A stretch of 64,000 nt of DNA, taken from assembly GCF_019740315.1 (NCBI RefSeq), contig NZ_JAHXZR010000001.1, forward strand, positions 868,001-932,000. Reading direction: 5' to 3'. The DNA comes from Oceanobacter mangrovi. Lineage in GTDB: Bacteria; Pseudomonadota; Gammaproteobacteria; Pseudomonadales; Oceanobacteraceae. Positions 16,802 through 25,275 of the stretch are shown in pieces. The first letter of the stretch is position 1. Each line of letters opens with the position of its first letter. Under the pieces are notes generated by a model. It had not been told where the DNA came from. It did not search any database and worked only from the letters and a program-made list of their open reading frames with translations. The position numbers were made by a program, and so were the translations under genes.

Positions 16802-16871
16802 GCAGCCCAGATCTAAGCAGACCAGATTTAAGCAGCCCAGATTTAAGTGGCTCTGGCTTTAAGCCAGAGCC
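16798..16871. repeat. 15-bp tandem array and hairpin after the APH-like gene
   Basis: Three units TTAAGCAGCCCAGAT / CTAAGCAGACCAGAT / TTAAGCAGCCCAGAT (16798-16842) start in the stop codon of the gene. A fourth degenerate unit merges into a perfect 9-bp hairpin, GGCTCTGGC-TTTAA-GCCAGAGCC (16849-16871), without a T tract. Confidence 0.75.
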
Positions 16872-16962
16872 GTTAAACCGAATTTAAATAATCACAGCTT
16901 TCGTTTGGCGGAAGGGGATTTTTGCACCCTGCTGCCGGATATCCACTAACAGGACATCAGAT

Positions 16963-18258
16963 ATGGATTTTGGCTACAACAAAACCACCCAGGAGCTGGC
17001 TTTCAAGCTCAGCAACTTTATGGACGACCACGTGATTCCGCGTAATGCGCAGTTTCTGCAGGAATTCCATGACAACGGCTACAACATCTCCTTCTTCAAG
17101 GATCTGAAGGCGCTGGCCAAATCCGAAGGTCTGTGGAACCTGTTTTTGCCACATCTGAAAGATGGTGAACCAGGCACCAAACTGACCAACCTGGAATACG
17201 CGCCACTGGCGGAAATCATGGGAAGGCTGACTTGGGCCTCGGAAATGTTCAACTGCTCGGCACCGGACACCGGCAACATGGAGCTGCTGCACATGTTTGG
17301 CACCGAAGAGCAGAAAAAGCAGTGGCTGGAGCCCTTACTGGAAGGTGAGATCCGCTCCTGTTTTGCCATGACTGAACCGGACGTGGCGTCGTCCGATGCC
17401 ACCAACGTCACTACTCTGATCCAGCGTGATGGCGACGACTACATCATCAACGGTCGCAAGTGGTTTATCACCGGCGCGCTCAACCCCAACTGCAAGGTCG
17501 CCATCGTGATGGGTAAAACCGATCCGAATGCCGACGTGCACAGCCAGCAGAGCATGATTCTGGTGCCGATGAACACCCCGGGTCTGACGGTTGTTCGAGA
17601 TCTGTCGGTGATGAACCACCACAGCTATGAAACCCATTGCGAACTGCTGTTCAAGAACGTGCGGGTACCGGCCAGCAACCTGCTTGGCGAAGAAGGTTCC
17701 GGTTTTGCGCTGGCACAGGCGCGGCTCGGGCCGGGTCGTATTCACCACTGCATGCGCTCCATTGGCCAGGCCCAGCTGGCGCTGGATCTGATGGTCGAGC
17801 GCTCGTTAGAACGCAAGACCTTTGGCCAGTACCTGCATGAACAGGGTGTGGTGCGCGAGTTTATCGCCGAATCCATGTACGAAATCGAGCAGGCCCGTTT
17901 GCTGGTCTTGAAAGCGGCCTGGCTGATTGATCAGGGTGGTGCCAAGCTGGCCCGCAACGAAATCGCCATGATCAAGGTGGCGATCCCACGGATGCAGCTG
18001 AAAGTGGTTGATCGTGCCATGCAGGTGTTCGGTGCCATGGGACTGTCGCCGGATACGCCGCTGCCAGAACTCTGGACCATGGGACGGGCACTGCGTATTG
18101 CTGACGGCCCGGACGAAGTTCACCTGCGTTCGATTGCCCGCGGCGCGATCAAGAAAGCCAAGGAAAACTATGGTCAGGCGGCTCGTTTCCTGACCCCTCC
18201 TGGCCGTGAGGCTGAACGCGACGCACGGCTGGATCTGCCGTTCGATTATGGTTTGTAA
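16963..18258 (+). CDS. Acyl-CoA dehydrogenase
   Basis: 431-residue flavoprotein that introduces the alpha-beta double bond into an acyl-CoA. N-terminal helical domain; middle domain with CFAMTEPDVASSDATN and the substrate/FAD stretch DDYIINGRKWFITGA; C-terminal domain with RKTFGQYL and the family signature around QVFGAMGLSPDTPLPE. It belongs to the subgroup typically encoded next to APH-like kinases and most similar to the dehydrogenase half of ACAD10/11. A 10-base gap with AGGAG leads into the hydroxyacyl-CoA dehydrogenase gene, so the two are co-transcribed. Confidence 0.93.
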   Translation: MDFGYNKTTQELAFKLSNFMDDHVIPRNAQFLQEFHDNGYNISFFKDLKALAKSEGLWNLFLPHLKDGEPGTKLTNLEYAPLAEIMGRLTWASEMFNCSAPDTGNMELLHMFGTEEQKKQWLEPLLEGEIRSCFAMTEPDVASSDATNVTTLIQRDGDDYIINGRKWFITGALNPNCKVAIVMGKTDPNADVHSQQSMILVPMNTPGLTVVRDLSVMNHHSYETHCELLFKNVRVPASNLLGEEGSGFALAQARLGPGRIHHCMRSIGQAQLALDLMVERSLERKTFGQYLHEQGVVREFIAESMYEIEQARLLVLKAAWLIDQGGAKLARNEIAMIKVAIPRMQLKVVDRAMQVFGAMGLSPDTPLPELWTMGRALRIADGPDEVHLRSIARGAIKKAKENYGQAARFLTPPGREAERDARLDLPFDYGL

Positions 18259-18268
18259 GGAGCCGATC

Positions 18269-19642
18269 ATGACCGAACTCGCTTCAAGTGGCAGTCTGGT
18301 CACTGACGCCGCCTCGCTGCGTCATGCTGACAGCTGGCAACAACAATCCATCGCCGAGCTGCCCCGCCAGGTCAGCGCCGCTGACCAGGCGGCATTTGCT
18401 GCCATCACCCGGGTGGCGGTGGTTGGTGCTGGTGCGATGGGCCGTTGTATTGCCATCGCCATGGCCCGACTCGGCAAGCAGGTGTTGGTGATCGATGCCA
18501 GCGAGTCTTCGCTGGCGGCGGCGCAGGACTTTATCAGCGGTTATATCGCTGGCCAGCAAAACAAGCGCAAGCTCACTGATGAACAAGCCGCCGGGCTGGC
18601 CAGTCGTTTCAGCTATGCCGGGGTGATGGATGGGGTTGCTGAGGCCGGACTGGTGGTCGAAGCCGTACCGGAAATCCTCGAACTGAAGCAGTCGGTCATG
18701 CAGCAGCTGGAGGCTCTGGTGAGCCCGGACTGTATCCTGGCGACCAATACCTCGACGCTCGATCTGGATGCCATTGCCAATGCGGTGGAGCATTCCGAAC
18801 GGGTGATCGGCACACACTTTTTTATTCCGGCCCATATCACCCGGCTGCTGGAAATCGTACCGGCACAGGTCACCTCGGCAGCTGTGTTAGGGCTCACCAA
18901 GGCCATGGCGCTGGCGCTCGGCAAGGTGTTTGTGGTCGCCGGTAACTGTGACGGCTTTATTGGCAATCGCTTGTTTGACCGCTTCCATCAGGAAGCCATG
19001 TACCTGCTCGAAGAAGGGGCGACGCCGGAACAGATCGATACCGCACTGGAAGGTTGGGGCATGGCGATTGGGCCGCTGCGGGCGCTGGATATGGTTGGCA
19101 ACGATATTCCCTGGGGCGTGCGGGTTCAGAGGGCTCAAAAGAACCCCGACATCATCCAGCCCAGCATTGGCGATGCCTTGTGTGAGCAGGGGCGTTATGG
19201 CCAGAAAACCGGCTCTGGCTGGTATCACTACGAACCCGGCTCCCGCACACCTGTGCCCAGTGCTGAAACAGCACAGCTGTTAGAACAAATCTCCACCGAG
19301 CTGGGGCTGAATCGTCGGCAGATCAGCAAGGACGAAATCATCGGCCGCTGTATTCTGGCGCTGGTTAACGAAGGCTGCGCCATTGTGCGCGAAGGGTTTG
19401 CCCAGGCGCCGGTGGATATCGACCTGGCGTTTGTTAACGGTTACGGCTTTCCGGCCAGTGCAGGCGGACCCATGTTTCTGGCCCAGCAGCTCGGGCTTAA
19501 CCAGGTTGCCGGGGAAATGCGCGGCTATCAGCGTTACGCCAGCCATGGCAAAAGTCTCTGGCAGCCGGATGACTTGCTGGTCAAACAGGGCCAGCGCGGT
19601 GGATCGCTGCTGGCCCGGGTGGCCTTTATGAATGAAGCCTGA
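18269..19642 (+). CDS. 3-hydroxyacyl-CoA dehydrogenase
   Basis: 457 residues. After a 45-residue leader, the NAD domain begins VAVVGAGAMGRCIAIAMARLGKQVLVID. NTSTLDLDAIA and HFFIPAHITRLLEIVP match the catalytic region (normally HFFNP; here Asn is replaced by Ile in FFIPAH, a substitution worth noting), and two C-terminal 3HCDH helical domains follow (FIGNRLFDRFHQEAMYLLEEG; GRCILALVNEGCAIVREG). It oxidises a 3-hydroxyacyl-CoA to the 3-keto form without a fused hydratase. The ATG at 18269 has AAGGAG 8 bases upstream. It is co-transcribed with the acyl-CoA dehydrogenase upstream. Confidence 0.88.
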   Translation: MTELASSGSLVTDAASLRHADSWQQQSIAELPRQVSAADQAAFAAITRVAVVGAGAMGRCIAIAMARLGKQVLVIDASESSLAAAQDFISGYIAGQQNKRKLTDEQAAGLASRFSYAGVMDGVAEAGLVVEAVPEILELKQSVMQQLEALVSPDCILATNTSTLDLDAIANAVEHSERVIGTHFFIPAHITRLLEIVPAQVTSAAVLGLTKAMALALGKVFVVAGNCDGFIGNRLFDRFHQEAMYLLEEGATPEQIDTALEGWGMAIGPLRALDMVGNDIPWGVRVQRAQKNPDIIQPSIGDALCEQGRYGQKTGSGWYHYEPGSRTPVPSAETAQLLEQISTELGLNRRQISKDEIIGRCILALVNEGCAIVREGFAQAPVDIDLAFVNGYGFPASAGGPMFLAQQLGLNQVAGEMRGYQRYASHGKSLWQPDDLLVKQGQRGGSLLARVAFMNEA

Positions 19643-19776
19643 TCGTCGTTGGAGCAACCGATAAACAACGCGACAGGCAGCGTGTTTCCCGGCCAACGGC
19701 GGCCTTGATGACTGACTGAGGGGCCAGACATCAGGGTGGCGCCGCTGGGCGGGATACCCACATACCAACAATAAGC

Positions 19777-20565
19777 ATGGGTATCACTATGTTTGATCTG
19801 ACAGGCAAAACCGCCCTGATTACCGGCGCTTCGCGCGGGCTGGGGCAGCAAATTGCAGCAGGCTTCCTCAAACAGGGCGCACGGGTTGTGATTACCGCCC
19901 GCAAGGCGGCCGAGCTGGCAGAAGCCAAAGCCGAACTGTTACCGCTGGCTGGCAACGACAGCAGCCGGATTATCAGCTGGGTCAGCGACCTGCAGGATCT
20001 GGACTCGATTCCAGGCATGGTCGAACAACTGTTAGCTGAGGTTGGCCGCATCGATATTCTGGTCAACAACGCTGGCACCAGCTGGGGCGCACCGATGGAA
20101 GAGCATCCGCTGGATGGCTGGAACAAGGTGATGACGCTGAATATCACCGCGCCGTTTGTGTTAACGCGCGAAATTGGCCGTCAGTGCATGATTCCCAACC
20201 GCTACGGCAAAATCATCAATATCGCTTCGATTGGCGGGTTGGCTGGCAATCGGCCGGAGCTGGATATGAACACCATCAGCTATAACACCTCCAAAGCGGC
20301 GATGATCAATTTCACCAAGGCACTGGCCAGCGAATGGGGCAAATACGACATCAATGTGAACGCCCTCTGTCCGGGCTTTTTCCATTCAAAATTGTCGGCC
20401 AAATTGCTCGAAAGCATTGCCGACAAGGTCTTGCCAAGCGTGCCCTTGAAACGCTTCGGCAGTGAAACCGACCTGCAGGGCCCGGCGGTCTTTCTGGCTG
20501 CAGATGCGTCCCGTCACGTCACCGGCACCGCGCTGGCGGTGGATGGCGGAGTGACCTGCGCATGA
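19777..20565 (+). CDS. Short-chain dehydrogenase/reductase
   Basis: 262 residues: cofactor motif TGASRGLG (17-24), NNAG (97-100), catalytic Ser151, Tyr169 and Lys173 (YNTSK), and C-terminal AVDGG. The closest named relatives are gluconate 5-dehydrogenase/FabG-like oxidoreductases; in this setting it may act on a hydroxyacyl intermediate. The ATG at 19777 lies in one arm of an 8-bp hairpin (GATACCCA/TGGGTATC), and an ATG at 19789 (MFDLTGK) is an equally good start. The stop overlaps the surE start. Confidence 0.88.
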   Translation: MGITMFDLTGKTALITGASRGLGQQIAAGFLKQGARVVITARKAAELAEAKAELLPLAGNDSSRIISWVSDLQDLDSIPGMVEQLLAEVGRIDILVNNAGTSWGAPMEEHPLDGWNKVMTLNITAPFVLTREIGRQCMIPNRYGKIINIASIGGLAGNRPELDMNTISYNTSKAAMINFTKALASEWGKYDINVNALCPGFFHSKLSAKLLESIADKVLPSVPLKRFGSETDLQGPAVFLAADASRHVTGTALAVDGGVTCA

Positions 20566-21377
20566 AGCAGCCGGAGTTGATGCAGCTGTTGGCGGAAGCC
20601 GACAGCCATACTGGCCCGCTGGTAAAACGGCTGCTGATCACCAATGACGATGGTTATGACGCGCCGGGTATCCAGCTGTTACTGGAACTGGCTGGCCAGC
20701 TGGCGGAGGAAGTCTGGCTGGTGGCACCAGAGACCGATCAAAGTGGTTCGTCACAAAGCCTGTCATTGCATCAGCCGATTCGCTGCAAACAACTGGCTGA
20801 ACGCCAGTTCGCTGTACGTGGTACGCCGTCGGACTGCGTGCTGATGGGCGCATTTCAACTGATGCCGGAACCACCGGATTTACTGCTGTCCGGGATAAAC
20901 CTGGGCATCAACATGGCTGATACCGTCGGCTTCTCCGGCACGCTGGGAGCAGCTACGACCGCCAGCCTGTTTGGTATTCCGGCGATTGCACTGAGCCAGG
21001 CCTGGAAGGACCGCAACAACATTCACTGGGACACTAGCGGCCGTTATGCCGTGCCGCTGATCCGCCAGCTGTTGTCGCAGCCGTTGCCGGAAGGCCTGGT
21101 GACCAATATCAACTTTCCGTCGGTCGCGGCGGCGGCGGTAGCGGGCATCAGCAACGCCAGCATCAATGGCCGATCCCTGACTGGCGCCGGGGTCGAGCAA
21201 CGCCAGGACCAGCGGCAGCAGGATTATTATTGGCTGTCGTTCCAGCATAACTACCGCCAGGTGCAGCAGCCTGACAGCGATGTAAATGCCCTGCGCCAGC
21301 AGAGCATCGCCATCTCATTTCTGGAGCGGCCACTGACGGCGGGCATTAATCCGCAGTTGTTTGAGCGGTTTGGCTGA
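20562..21377 (+). CDS. surE: SurE-family 5'/3'-nucleotidase
   Basis: 271-residue survival protein E homologue, a metal-dependent phosphatase of nucleoside monophosphates. After a 20-residue extension comes the hallmark LLITNDDGYDAPG with metal ligands Asp29-Asp30, then VAPETDQSGSSQSLSL, VRGTPSDCVLMG and LLSGINLGINMADTVGFSGTLGAA. It is translationally coupled to the SDR gene (ATGA). Its location is unusual: classical surE sits with pcm, nlpD and rpoS, none of which is here. It may be a specialised paralogue acting on a phosphorylated intermediate of the APH/ACAD pathway. The family is certain; that role is inferred. Confidence 0.88.
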   Translation: MKQPELMQLLAEADSHTGPLVKRLLITNDDGYDAPGIQLLLELAGQLAEEVWLVAPETDQSGSSQSLSLHQPIRCKQLAERQFAVRGTPSDCVLMGAFQLMPEPPDLLLSGINLGINMADTVGFSGTLGAATTASLFGIPAIALSQAWKDRNNIHWDTSGRYAVPLIRQLLSQPLPEGLVTNINFPSVAAAAVAGISNASINGRSLTGAGVEQRQDQRQQDYYWLSFQHNYRQVQQPDSDVNALRQQSIAISFLERPLTAGINPQLFERFG

Positions 21378-21386
21378 TCTCGGTTT

Positions 21387-22010
21387 TTAAACCACCAAGC
21401 CATGCTGCAGGGCGTATTTGATCAGCTCGGCGTTATTGGTCATGTCGAGCTTTTCAAGAATCCGGCTGCGGTAAGTGCTGACGGTTTTCACACTGAGGAA
21501 CATTTTGCTGCCGATATCCGTGAGGGCATCGCCATTGGCGATATGTTTCAGAATCGCCAGCTCCCGTTCGGACAGGATCTCATGGGGATAACCTTGTGGC
21601 TGTTCGCCGTCTGGCAGGTGAATATGCCAATTCTGGCCGTCAATGATATGGCCGAGCGCCTGTAACAACTCTTCACTGGAAGCATCTTTGCTGAGATAGG
21701 CGTTGGCGCCGGCGCGGTAGGCGGCCGGGGCAAACTGGGTGGCCGGGTACATCGACATCACCAGTACCGGAATGGCGGGGCGGATATTGCGCAGTTCAAC
21801 CAGATGATCGAGGGAGTTCTGACCCGCCAGATTGACATCGAGAATCACCAGTTCGAGGTTGTGATGCTGCTGCAGTTGTTCGCACGCCTGTTCGATATTG
21901 GCGGCTTCAGCCTGAATGGCAAAGCGGCCGCTGTCTGCCAGCAGTTTGTTGAGGCCATTACGGAAAATGGTGTGGTCATCAACTTGCAGAATGGCATGTG
22001 GATGGTTCAT
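21387..22010 (-). CDS. NarL/FixJ-type response regulator
   Basis: 207 residues. Receiver domain with acidic pair Asp11-Asp12, phosphoacceptor Asp58 (VILDVNLAG) and Lys108 (YLSKDA); C-terminal LuxR helix-turn-helix ILSERELAILKHIANGDALTDIGSKMFLSVKTVSTYRSRILEKLDM. It follows its sensor kinase by 13 bases and converges with surE. The pair is divergent from the acyl-CoA dehydrogenase/TRAP genes, which it probably controls. Confidence 0.93.
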   Translation of the reverse strand: MNHPHAILQVDDHTIFRNGLNKLLADSGRFAIQAEAANIEQACEQLQQHHNLELVILDVNLAGQNSLDHLVELRNIRPAIPVLVMSMYPATQFAPAAYRAGANAYLSKDASSEELLQALGHIIDGQNWHIHLPDGEQPQGYPHEILSERELAILKHIANGDALTDIGSKMFLSVKTVSTYRSRILEKLDMTNNAELIKYALQHGLVV

Positions 22011-22023
22011 GACAAACTCCCTG

Positions 22024-23193
22024 TCAGGCGGATTTATCCGCTGGCGGCTGGTTCGCTTGTAACAGCTGTTCGGTTAATGGCAGTTCGAGGCACACGCGGG
22101 TGCCGCTGGTCTGCTCGCTGGTCGGCCAGTCATCAGAAGCGAGAGTATCAGAGGAAAAACCATCGGTGCGATTGTTATAGCGGGAGACGTGGACCTGACC
22201 GTCAAAGTCAGCCGCTCGCTCGCGCATAAACAGCAGTCCCAGTGATCCCTTGTTGAAGTTCTCGGGCTCAATGCCGCGGCCATTGTCATTGATACAGACA
22301 CGCAGCGATTGCTCCTGCAAGCGGATGGTCACATTGACGGCCGTCGCTTTGGCATGGCGGGCAACGTTGGTGAGCGATTCCTGCACGATGCGGTAAATCA
22401 TCAGCTCGGCTTCAGCCACCAGCCGGGGCAGTTGGCTCTGGATCGACAGCTGGCAAGCCAGCTCGCTGCGTTGCTGGAAGTGTTTGAGCAGGTTTTCCAG
22501 CGTACAGCCAAGGCCCAGATATTTGAGTGTGGCGGGATAGAGCTGCTCGGATTTGGAGCGGGCAAAGTTAATGCTGTCCTGGGCCAGCGAGAGAATATCG
22601 TTAACGATTTCCTCGACTTCAGGGGAGGTCGGATGATTCAGAATCCGGCTGGCGTCGAGCTTGATGGAGGTGAGCAAACCGCCCAGTTCATCGTGAATAT
22701 CTCGCGCCATGTCCTCCCGCTGTTGCTCTCGCAGCTTGATCGCCAGCCGGGTCATTTGTTGCAGCTGGTGATGGGAATCCTTGAGCTCGCGTTCGTATTG
22801 CAGCCGCTGGGTGACGTCCACCGCAACCCCGGCGATGGCCGGACGGCCTTCATGCATGATCGAACGACCGTGCACTTCCAGGTCGACCAGATGGCCATCG
22901 ACGTGAACCGCCTGATTAAAATAGCGAATGCTGCTGCCGCTGCCCTGGCTGATACGTTGCTGAATATGGTTCAGCACCCGGTCAATGCTGTGCGGTGCGA
23001 CCACGTCGGCAATCGGGTTGCCTATCAGCTGTTCGGGGCGGTGACCGGTAATTTCTGCAAACGGGTTATTGCAGTATTTGAGAATGCCATCCTGGATCAG
23101 ATAGATACCGACTAGGGATTGCTCGACCAACACCTGATAGGGAATAGCATTGATGATGCGGCTTTCCAGCAGCCGCTGACGGGTATAGCGCAT
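22024..23193 (-). CDS. PAS-domain sensor histidine kinase (HisKA_3 type)
   Basis: 389 residues without membrane spans, so probably cytoplasmic. A PAS domain (about 15-130; YCNNPFAEITGHRPEQLIGNPIADVV) is followed by a dimerisation/phosphoacceptor domain with His167 in EDMARDIHDELGGLLTSIKLD and a HATPase domain (NVARHAKATAVNV; INDNGRGIEPENF; GSLGLLFMRERAADF). It is the cognate kinase of the regulator 13 bases downstream. The PAS pocket suggests sensing of an intracellular ligand or redox state. It shares a 168-base promoter region with the divergent acyl-CoA dehydrogenase gene. Confidence 0.93.
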   Translation of the reverse strand: MRYTRQRLLESRIINAIPYQVLVEQSLVGIYLIQDGILKYCNNPFAEITGHRPEQLIGNPIADVVAPHSIDRVLNHIQQRISQGSGSSIRYFNQAVHVDGHLVDLEVHGRSIMHEGRPAIAGVAVDVTQRLQYERELKDSHHQLQQMTRLAIKLREQQREDMARDIHDELGGLLTSIKLDASRILNHPTSPEVEEIVNDILSLAQDSINFARSKSEQLYPATLKYLGLGCTLENLLKHFQQRSELACQLSIQSQLPRLVAEAELMIYRIVQESLTNVARHAKATAVNVTIRLQEQSLRVCINDNGRGIEPENFNKGSLGLLFMRERAADFDGQVHVSRYNNRTDGFSSDTLASDDWPTSEQTSGTRVCLELPLTEQLLQANQPPADKSA

Positions 23194-23361
23194 GGTGGGC
23201 CTCTTGTTTTTGTTGTTTGGCCTTTTGCTCAGGTTAGTGTTTTTTTGTTTTTCAGGTCAACAGTTGAGTGAATAATCGATCGAATCAGAATATTCCTACA
23301 GACCCCAAAAAATGCCTTCGCTAGAGTGGAATTCATAATAACAATTCACGGATTCCATACC

Positions 23362-25146
23362 ATGGCGTACCAGGCTCCCTTACAAGATTTACGTTTCCTG
23401 CTGAACGAGCTGGTGGACTTTCCGGCCGCGGTCAGTGATCCGGAAATGATGACCGCTGAACTGGCGCTGACCATCTGGGAAGAAGCGGGCAAGTTTGCTG
23501 CCGGGGTACTGGAGCCGCTCAATGCCACGGCTGATCGCGCTGGTTTGCAGCTGCAGGATGGTGTGGTCACAACGCCCGCCGGATTCGCCGATGCCTGGGC
23601 GCAACTGTGTGCCAATGGCTGGAATAACATGGCCTTGCCGGAACAGTTTGGCGGCCAGCAACTGCCGTGGATGGTGAGCTCGCTGGCGACCGAGATGTTC
23701 AGCTCGGCCAACAAGTCTTTCACCATGTGTCCGGGTCTGACTCAGGGGGCGGTCGAAGCCATCTTTGCCGCTGCCAGCGATGAATTGAAACAAACCTATC
23801 TGCCCAAAATGGTTGCCGGTGAATGGACCGGTACCATGAACCTGACCGAGCCCCAGGCCGGTTCCGACGTGGGTGCCTTGCGCACCCGAGCCATGCCGCA
23901 GACCGATGGCAGCTATCGGATTAAAGGTCAGAAGATCTTTATCTCATTCGGCGAACATGACATGGCCGAAAACATCATTCACCTGGTACTGGCGCGCACG
24001 CCAGATGCTCCCGCTGGCGTACGTGGTATCTCGCTGTTTCTGGTGCCCAAATTTCTGGTTAATGACGATGGCTCGCTGGGTCCGCGTAATGATCTGGTCT
24101 GTGCGGCGCTGGAACACAAGCTGGGGATTCACGCCAGTCCAACTGCGGTGATGTCCTTTGGTGACAACGATGGTGCGGTTGGTTACCTGGTCGGTGAGGA
24201 AAATAAGGGCCTGGCGGCGATGTTTGTGATGATGAACATGGCGCGGCTGGCCGTTGGTATTGAAGGTGTGGCGTCGGCGGAAGCGGCACTGCAACTGGCG
24301 CGCAACTATGCCTTCGAACGGGTGCAAGGTGCCAGTCTGGCCGATCCCGCCAAAGCCGTGGCGATTGCCGATCATGCCGATGTGCGGCGCATGCTGATGT
24401 TGATGCAGTCTCGCACCCGGGCTATGCGGGCGCTGGCGCTGGTGATTGCCGAAGCCCAGGACCTGAATGAAAACCACGCTGATCCATTGGTGCGGCAGCA
24501 ACAGCAGAAATTTATCGAATTGATGATTCCGGTGTTCAAGGCCTGGGCAACGGAATCCGGTGTGGAAGTGGCCTCGCTAGGCATCCAGATTCACGGCGGT
24601 ATGGGCTTTGTCGAGGAAACCGGCGCGGCGCAAATCTGGCGTGATGCCCGTATCAGCCCGATCTACGAAGGCACCACCGGCATTCAGGCCAACGACCTGA
24701 TTGGTCGCAAGCTGTTCCGCGACAAGGGCGAAAGTTTTGGCCTGCTGATCGAACAGATGCAGGCGACCGTGGCAGGCCTCAATGCCGTTGGGCTGGCAGG
24801 GCTGGCGTCGCGGCTGCAGCAGGCAGTCGAACGTTTGGCAGATAGTGGCCAGCGAATGATCAAGGGCTGTGGCCGTGATATGGCGCTGGCGCAGTTTGTT
24901 TCGGTGCCTTTCCTGATGCTGTTTGGTCATGTTGCCGGAGGCTGGTTGTTGTGTCGCTGCGCTATTGCTGCGCGCCAGCAGCAGGGCACCGGGGAGTATG
25001 CCGAACGTCAGCTGGAAGACTGGCTGCAGAGTGCTGAATTTTACAGTCGCTACACGCTGGCCGAAGTGGCTGGCTTGCAGCAGCAGATTGAAAACTGGCT
25101 GGCGCCGGATGCCAGCCTGCCGGATATGAATTTGCTGGCGGACTGA
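23362..25146 (+). CDS. Acyl-CoA dehydrogenase (large, ~594-residue type)
   Basis: 594 residues beginning MAYQAPLQDLRFLLNELVDF, the N-terminal extension typical of the long acyl-CoA dehydrogenases common in Pseudomonas and marine bacteria. FAD/substrate region: GTMNLTEPQAGSDVGALRT and IKGQKIFISFGEHD; C-terminal part contains IQIHGGMGFVEETGAAQIWRDARISPIYEGTTGIQANDLIGRK with the catalytic-loop Glu (YEGT) and an extra C-terminal helical domain. Relatives act on longer or aromatic-substituted acyl-CoAs. Start at 23362; an in-frame opening 36 bases earlier lacks a ribosome site. The TRAP genes follow after 129 bases. Confidence 0.93.
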   Translation: MAYQAPLQDLRFLLNELVDFPAAVSDPEMMTAELALTIWEEAGKFAAGVLEPLNATADRAGLQLQDGVVTTPAGFADAWAQLCANGWNNMALPEQFGGQQLPWMVSSLATEMFSSANKSFTMCPGLTQGAVEAIFAAASDELKQTYLPKMVAGEWTGTMNLTEPQAGSDVGALRTRAMPQTDGSYRIKGQKIFISFGEHDMAENIIHLVLARTPDAPAGVRGISLFLVPKFLVNDDGSLGPRNDLVCAALEHKLGIHASPTAVMSFGDNDGAVGYLVGEENKGLAAMFVMMNMARLAVGIEGVASAEAALQLARNYAFERVQGASLADPAKAVAIADHADVRRMLMLMQSRTRAMRALALVIAEAQDLNENHADPLVRQQQQKFIELMIPVFKAWATESGVEVASLGIQIHGGMGFVEETGAAQIWRDARISPIYEGTTGIQANDLIGRKLFRDKGESFGLLIEQMQATVAGLNAVGLAGLASRLQQAVERLADSGQRMIKGCGRDMALAQFVSVPFLMLFGHVAGGWLLCRCAIAARQQQGTGEYAERQLEDWLQSAEFYSRYTLAEVAGLQQQIENWLAPDASLPDMNLLAD

Positions 25147-25275
25147 AGTCCGCTGGCATAGGCCGGGTAAACCGGCCGACCCTGTCCCCTCCAGGGTGTA
25201 GTACCCGTGTGCGTTTTGATAAAAGGCGCACCAGAGCAATAAAAATAACAAGCTAACTACAAGAAGGTGACATCG

